NCBI RefSeq assembly: GCF_001723175.1
Contig: NC_064651.1
Location: forward strand, 3,534,001-3,598,000
Source of the DNA: Penicillium oxalicum
Lineage: Eukaryota; Ascomycota; Eurotiomycetes; Eurotiales; Aspergillaceae
Direction: 5' to 3'
Length of the DNA: 64,000 nucleotides
The notes under the pieces were generated by a model that saw nothing but the letters and a program-made list of their open reading frames with translations, did not search any database and had not been told where the DNA came from. Made by a program: the position numbers and the translations under genes. Each line of letters begins with the position of its first letter. Positions within the stretch are counted from its first letter, which is position 1. This document shows positions 59,166 through 64,000 of this stretch, one piece after another.

Positions 59166-59254
59166 GACGTTTCTGGAAATCTCCTCGTGGTTATGAGAAA
59201 AAAAGGCGTTTGGAGCTGGCCTGGGTGAGCTTTGACTTGTGAGGGCGATTTTTG

Positions 59255-59392
59255 TATTTTCTTTTCTCTTCTTCCTTTCTCTTCTTCTTTTCCCTTCTTC
59301 TTTTCCCTTCTTTTCCCTTCTTCTTTTCCCTTCTTCCTTTCTCTTCTTCTTTTCCCTTCTTCTTCTTCTTCTTCTTCTTCTTCTTTATTTGA
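59255..59392 (+). repeat. Polypyrimidine microsatellite (TTCTTCTTTTCCC)n ending in (TTC)n
   Basis: Tandem imperfect units of TTCTTCTTTTCCC and a closing run of nine TTC units, about 90 bp after the stop of the 651-aa gene and so probably in its 3' UTR. The polypurine/polypyrimidine tract could form triplex DNA. Confidence 0.85.
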
Positions 59393-59989
59393 CTGTCTTG
59401 TTCCCCTTTGGTGGGACGACGGTTTTGTGGCTACCCTTTGTCCTGCATGGATGGAGTGGTATTTCCAACGGGTGCTGTGTGGTTTTGTGGGTTTACCAAG
59501 CTCATGCTGTTTCTTGATCTCTTTTTTTTCTCTCCATCTGTACTTAATTCTATATTTTTGTAATTGAAAATTTTGCCCTGGGAGAAGCTATGAATTAGTG
59601 AAGACTTCTCTGATTACTAGTACCTTTCAGTTCTGGGATCGTATTAGCAATAACCCGTGGCCAGGCTGTAGTACTAGGGTTCTCTATGTGACCTTGCCAT
59701 CCAATCTTCTCCGCCACCCATCGCCTCAGATCATTTGATAAAACTCCACCAAACTCCTCCGGTCGCTTTCCCTAGCGCCATTGCTTGTGTTATATGCTTC
59801 TGGTGTAAAGTTTATTTCATTGAATGTACACTCTCGGAGGGTTACCCCGGCCACAGGAGATGGCCTATGTCAGCGGTACAGCAGCTCGGGCGTGGAAGCA
59901 CCGCCCACCACTAACCGACTATTGGGCTCATCCACGTATGCGCGCAAGGTCCTCAAAATGTGAATAAGTCATGATGAAGATCTCAGCGA

Positions 59990-60196
59990 TCAAGGTATAT
60001 CCAAGCTAGATCTTGAGTCGTCGATCATTGGCGTCGTGTGAGATCCATGGCCGTAAGGACCTTGGGGCACAAGTACCTCGATAGCGTCTCCTACCTTGGG
60101 GACAAGACGAGAGATTACGGGTATAACCCCCTTCGAGTCGCCATATATCAGCAAGTCGGCATCCTGACTCCATGAGAGCTCCAAGAAAATTTCAAT
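59990..60196 (-). pseudogene. Possible orphan terminal exon (gene remnant)
   Basis: The minus-strand frame from 60196 to the TGA-type stop at 59990 is preceded directly by an acceptor-like TATCTGCTTAG. It reads IEIFLELSWSQDADLLIYGD, then VISRLVPKVGDAIEVLVPQG and PYGHGSHTTPMIDD, which looks protein-like. No upstream exon is possible in intact form because the FAD oxidoreductase gene starts 31 bp away on the other strand. Probably the 3' remnant of a lost gene. Family not recognised. Confidence 0.3.
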
Positions 60197-60227
60197 CTAA
60201 GCAGATAAGAACACAGTCCTCGTTGCA

Positions 60228-62341
60228 ATGTCGAGTATTCCACCCACGATCCACGACGTGATCATCGTCGGCGCCGGACCATGCGGTCTTGCCGTGGCGG
60301 CACGAATCCACGAACAAACGCCTTCAGCGGTTTTCACCGATGAAGAACACCAAAGATACCACTGGATCAAAAAGCACACCGGCAAGATGAACCTCGTCCA
60401 AGCCGGTCGCTGCAAAAAGAACGGCGTCCGGGCCGAGAAGTGGAATCGCGGGCAAAGAGCATGTTTGTGCGACGACACGACGAGCTCAAATAAATCGGCA
60501 TCGCGTCGTGAGTCTGCTAGCTCGATTTCGTCAGTGCCTTCGTTGTCGTCCGACGCGACGAGCTCATCCAGCACGTCAATTTCGATGCTTGTCTTGGACG
60601 GCACGGCAGATCGATGGATGCAGCGGTGGAACAATGCATTCCGCACTTTGGAAATTAAGCAGTTACGCAGTCCAATGTTTTTCCATGTGGATCCTGGTGA
60701 TCGGGATGGGATGTTGGCTTACACACAAGAAGTTGGAAGAGAGGATGACTTGTGGGAAATTTCAGGTTGTGTTGGGAAGGAGATGAGCAAACACAAGAAA
60801 AAGAAGAGGCGTCAGAGTGGAAAGCCCCAGTAAGTTTTTCATCTGCGGATATATCTTCTTGTTGGTTTTCTTTTTCTTCTATAAATCTATTACTTCAAAA
60901 AGGAGAAGGAAAACAAAGAGCACGGGATAAGCGCATGGGCTCGAACCATTGTGTGTATTCGATCACGAGGGGATATGTTTAATACTGACTACCCTCGTTC
61001 TACTGCAGAACTCTAGGCGTCGAAATTGACGAGCGTGATCGAAAAGACTACTACTCACCTTCCACCGATCTCTTTGCCGACTACTGCGAATCAATCATCA
61101 GACGCTACGATTTGGATCAACCGAATCAAATCCTCAAAGCTGAGGTGACTGACATCACATACGACTATTTGTCAGATGGTCTGGATCTCGCTCCGTCCAC
61201 TTCCAAAGTCTTCACCATGACTACAGCCACTGGAGAAAAGCTCTATAGCCGGGCGGCAGTCCTCGCGATGGGTGCTGGCGGAGCAGGGATCCAGAAAATC
61301 TTCCCATGGAAGCCGTCCACTGTGGCTGAAGGGGCCGATGCCTGTTGTCACAGCATGGAAATCAAAGCCTTCCCCGACGCTCGCGTACAAGCTAAGATTC
61401 AGCAAAGAAAGGAGACAAATATCGTCGTCGTGGGAGGTGGACTCTCATCCGCTCAGATCCTCGACATGGCTGTGAAAAAAGGTGTCACCAAAGTTTGGCT
61501 CCTGATTCGATCGGAATTCAAAGGTGAGTATCTCCACACATGTCGGAATACGTAATAGCTCTGCTGATGCATCCACACGTCCAGTCAAACACTTTGATAT
61601 CAGCTTGCCTTGGATGGGAAAGTATAAAAATTGGGAAAAAGCGGCTTTCTGGTCAGCAGATACCGATGAAGGTACGTTTTCACATGCCGTTAGGGGGAGA
61701 CTTGCGTCGAAGGAAAGAGTGCAGCGTCACTTTCTGAATCTGAAAGTAATTGACTCAAAAGCTGACGTGTGCTTCGATCTGGGGCAGAACGGCTGGAGAT
61801 GATCATAAATGCTCGAAATGGTGGAAGCATTACTCCACGATACACCAAGATCGTCAAGGAGCATGTCGCTCGCCATCGAGCATCGGTCCACACTCATTCG
61901 GAGATCGTCTCGCACTCCTACAATCCCGAAACGAAACTGTGGACACTGCGCACCGATCCGCCTATCCCTCATTTGCCCCCAATTGACTACATCTACTTTG
62001 CGACAGGAGCCCGGTCCGATATCCGTGAAATGCCACTGCTGAGGAACATGCACGATCGGTACCCCATCGACACCATCGGCGGTTTACCCCGTCTCACGGA
62101 TGATCTCATGTGGCGTGATGATGTACCATTGTACATTACAGGGCGACTAGGGGGTCTGCGACTCGGTCCTGGGGCTCCCAATCTCGAAGGTGCCAGGCTT
62201 GGTGCGGAAAGGATCGCCTGGAGCTTAGAGGAGATCCTTGGCAAAGATCAAGAGATTGGGGACCAGTGCGAGGGGTTCTGTGGACTGGGAAACAGGTATG
62301 CTTCGCTGATCGGAAGTGTGGAAGGAGGAAACGAGAAATAA
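60228..62341 (+). CDS. FAD/NAD(P)-binding oxidoreductase (flavin monooxygenase-like), function unknown
   Basis: Four exons, 60228-60829, 61009-61523, 61585-61671 and 61788-62341, give 585 aa in frame. The N-terminal FAD Rossmann motif is VIIVGAGPCGLAVAAR (residues 15-20 GAGPCG). A second dinucleotide fold carries IVVVGGGLSSAQILDMA, the NAD(P)H site. Between them, SRAAVLAMGAGG matches the ATG-type motif, and near the end YIYFATGARSDI is a further FAD-contact motif. The layout is that of FMO, ornithine-hydroxylase-like or related flavoproteins. A Ser-rich insertion (about residues 85-120, TSSNKSASRRESASSISSVP) and a Lys-rich segment (SKHKKKKRRQSGK) interrupt the first half, which is unusual. 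No signal peptide. It is followed 586 bp downstream, in the same direction, by an MFS permease, so a linked uptake and oxidation role is possible but unproven. Confidence 0.85.
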
Positions 62342-62927
62342 ATTCGAGTCAGGGCTGGCATAACTCGAGGAAGCTTTCCTGATTTCACTATCTCTCTATC
62401 TCTCCCCTCGGTGCTACTCCGGTAGATTCTCATCCTCCAGATCTGTCTCCACTCTTGTCCTCGCAGTGGGCGGGTGACGACCCATATTGGTTTGTCGGAG
62501 CTTTTCTCAATGACATGGTGTCATGTGAATGATAGCTCTATCCTTGTCTCTATTCTTGGAGCTCCGAGTACGCCAGTAATAGACGATGGAACCCATTGGG
62601 TGGTTGGATGGTCTGCGTCAGTGCTTTGTGGGTGAAGGCCCTTGGTTCATTCCCCCCTTCATTCTCTGCGCTTATCCGTGGATCGTCAATTGACCTCACG
62701 TCTTGCGGAGAAGCAGAGCTTCCCGGGGATATACTGGTAGGAATGTGGATAATCCCTTGTTCCGCGGAATTTTTAGGAGGGACTAGAGATTACGAAGCTG
62801 TAGCTGTGGATGTGAAAGCTTGTTGAGGAGCTGTGACCGATGATGTTATAAGAGCTCCTATCAGCCCTGGAGGTAAGCGCATCCAGGTCTTTGAAGGCGT
62901 GATAGTACTAACCAGGCAGGAAACAAG
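62342..62927. other. Intergenic, FAD oxidoreductase 3' flank and MFS promoter
   Basis: 586 bp with no supported gene. Confidence 0.6.
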
Positions 62928-64000
62928 ATGGCACCGTCGATGAATCCGAGTCCTCAGGTGGAGGAGCTGAAGGTCGTGTCTAACCAGACGAACCAGAATT
63001 GGCTCAAGGATCCAGGGTTGAGGAAACTCAACTTGGGCATTCTGTGCCTGTTCATGTCATCAGCAGGCACTGGATACAATGGAAGTCTTATGAACGGATT
63101 GCTCGTTCTGCCAGAATGTACGTGTTCGCGATGTATCCTGAGAGGGGTTGCGCTTCCTGGGAAAGCGACGAGGAAATGAGGACTTTACCAGCGAAGAGCG
63201 TGTGCTAAAAAAGAGTCTTCTTGCATGAATAGTCACTATGATCACCGGCGGCTTGAAACCTACCATCCTCGGCCTTCTCATCGCGGCGACTTCATTGGGA
63301 GCTTTTTGCGCCTTCACTCCCGCGTCTTATATCGCCGACAGATTGGGACGGAAATGGTGTGTTCGCGTGGGAGCTATCTTAGTCATTATATCCGCCTTTT
63401 TGCAGATCTTTGTGAAGAACCACTGGGCCTTCTTCGGCTGTCGCATTCTGGCCGGTGCTGGTGTGGGAACTGCTCAGACTGCAGCGCCACTGCTGGCTAC
63501 CGAGATCGCCCATCCTCGCCAGCGACAAACCGCAACTGCCCTGTACAATGCATGTTGGGCAGTTGGATCGATCACCTCGGCATCCGTCTGCTTCGGAACC
63601 CTATCAATGTCTACCCATTGGTCCTGGCGTGCGGCGTGTGTGATCCAGGCCTTCTTCCCCATTGTTCAACTTGTCGGTCTGACCATCGTGCCGGAAAGCC
63701 CCCGATGGTTAATCTCTAAGGGCAGAAATGACGAGGCTTTGGCCATCCTCACCAAGTATCATGCCAACGGAGACAAAAGCGACGAAATGGTTCATCACGA
63801 GTTCCACCAGATCTGCAACACAATCAGCATCGAGGCGCTGGCGCCAAGAAGCTGGGGCTCATTCTTTTCGTCGAGGGGAGACATTCACCGGTTGATTATT
63901 TGTGTGATGTTGGGTTTAATGCAGGAATGGGCTGGAAATGGTAGGATCAACCACACCGTTCGATCGGACCGAGTGGAATGTCATCAATCATCTTTGCTAA
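62928..64000 (+). CDS. MFS sugar-transporter family permease, partial (runs off the right edge)
   Basis: Exon 1 is 62928-63117 and exon 2 is 63233-63940, with a third exon beyond the window after a donor GTAGGA at 63941. The visible 299 residues cover the N-terminal half: an N-tail ending WLKDPGLRKLNLGILCLFMS, GTGYNGSLMNGLLVLPEF in helix 1, and the helix 2-3 signature YIADRLGRKW (D-R-x-G-R-K). Then come GCRILAGAGVGTAQTAAPLL in helix 4, the E-x-x-H-P-R-x-R loop (TEIAHPRQRQ), and PESPRWLISKGRNDEALAIL at the end of helix 6. The PESPRWL and GRR/GRK boxes define the sugar-porter family of the major facilitator superfamily; the overall type resembles fungal lactose/hexose permeases. The substrate cannot be told. 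Confidence 0.85.

Larger units (their letters stand above)
59166..60227. other. Intergenic region between the 651-aa gene and the FAD oxidoreductase
   Basis: About 1.06 kb. It starts with a polypyrimidine 3' flank (listed as a repeat) and includes the possible exon remnant at 59990-60196. Nothing else is supported. Confidence 0.5.

Overview
The window is nuclear DNA of a filamentous ascomycete. Genes carry several short introns (about 50-120 bp, GTRNGT...YAG with CTRAY-like branch sites), and several encoded proteins are recognisable fungal types (CFEM receptor-like protein, third-class G-alpha, PMP3, REX3, an expanded SRPK kinase). The protein sequences look like Eurotiales (Aspergillus/Penicillium type), but the species cannot be named from sequence alone. 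No rRNA, tRNA or CRISPR was recognised.

Layout. 0-38.7 kb is core genome with long intergenic gaps: an M13 metallopeptidase (-), a G-protein alpha subunit (+) behind a long leader, a COX24/mS38-type mitochondrial ribosomal protein (+), the V-ATPase proteolipid c subunit (-), a mitochondrial-type unknown protein (-), PMP3 (+), a CFEM membrane protein with a large cytosolic tail (+), a 6.8-kb stretch without a recognisable gene, a HAD hydrolase of the CECR5/YKR070W type (+), an AlaX-type tRNA editing protein (+) and a DUF676 lipase (-). Most gene models were rebuilt by joining exons across splice sites that keep the reading frame.

38.9-52 kb is mixed. It holds two decayed genes (an orphan on + and an aminoglycoside-phosphotransferase-like gene on -), then intact REX3 and RPL22, then a region bounded by 66-bp inverted repeats at 46006-46071 and 51884-51949. 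Inside those repeats are a dead Tc1/mariner (IS630-type) transposase, an intact SRPK-like protein kinase, an intact 104-aa unknown protein, and a dead 449-codon unknown gene pointing inward from the right end. The simplest reading is a two-gene DNA transposon carrying a kinase plus small-protein cargo. All four dead genes are broken by stops that C:G-to-T:A transitions would explain, which suggests repeat-induced point mutation or a similar process.

52-64 kb returns to core genes: HMG-CoA synthase (+), whose first exon is one base short of the expected frame, a 651-aa unknown protein (+), a FAD/NAD(P) oxidoreductase (+) and the start of a sugar-transporter-type MFS permease (+) that runs off the right edge.

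The core genes do not form one pathway. They cover energy and pH (V-ATPase), sterol synthesis (HMG-CoA synthase), translation (RPL22, mS38, AlaX), RNA trimming (REX3) and signalling (G-alpha, CFEM protein, SRPK).
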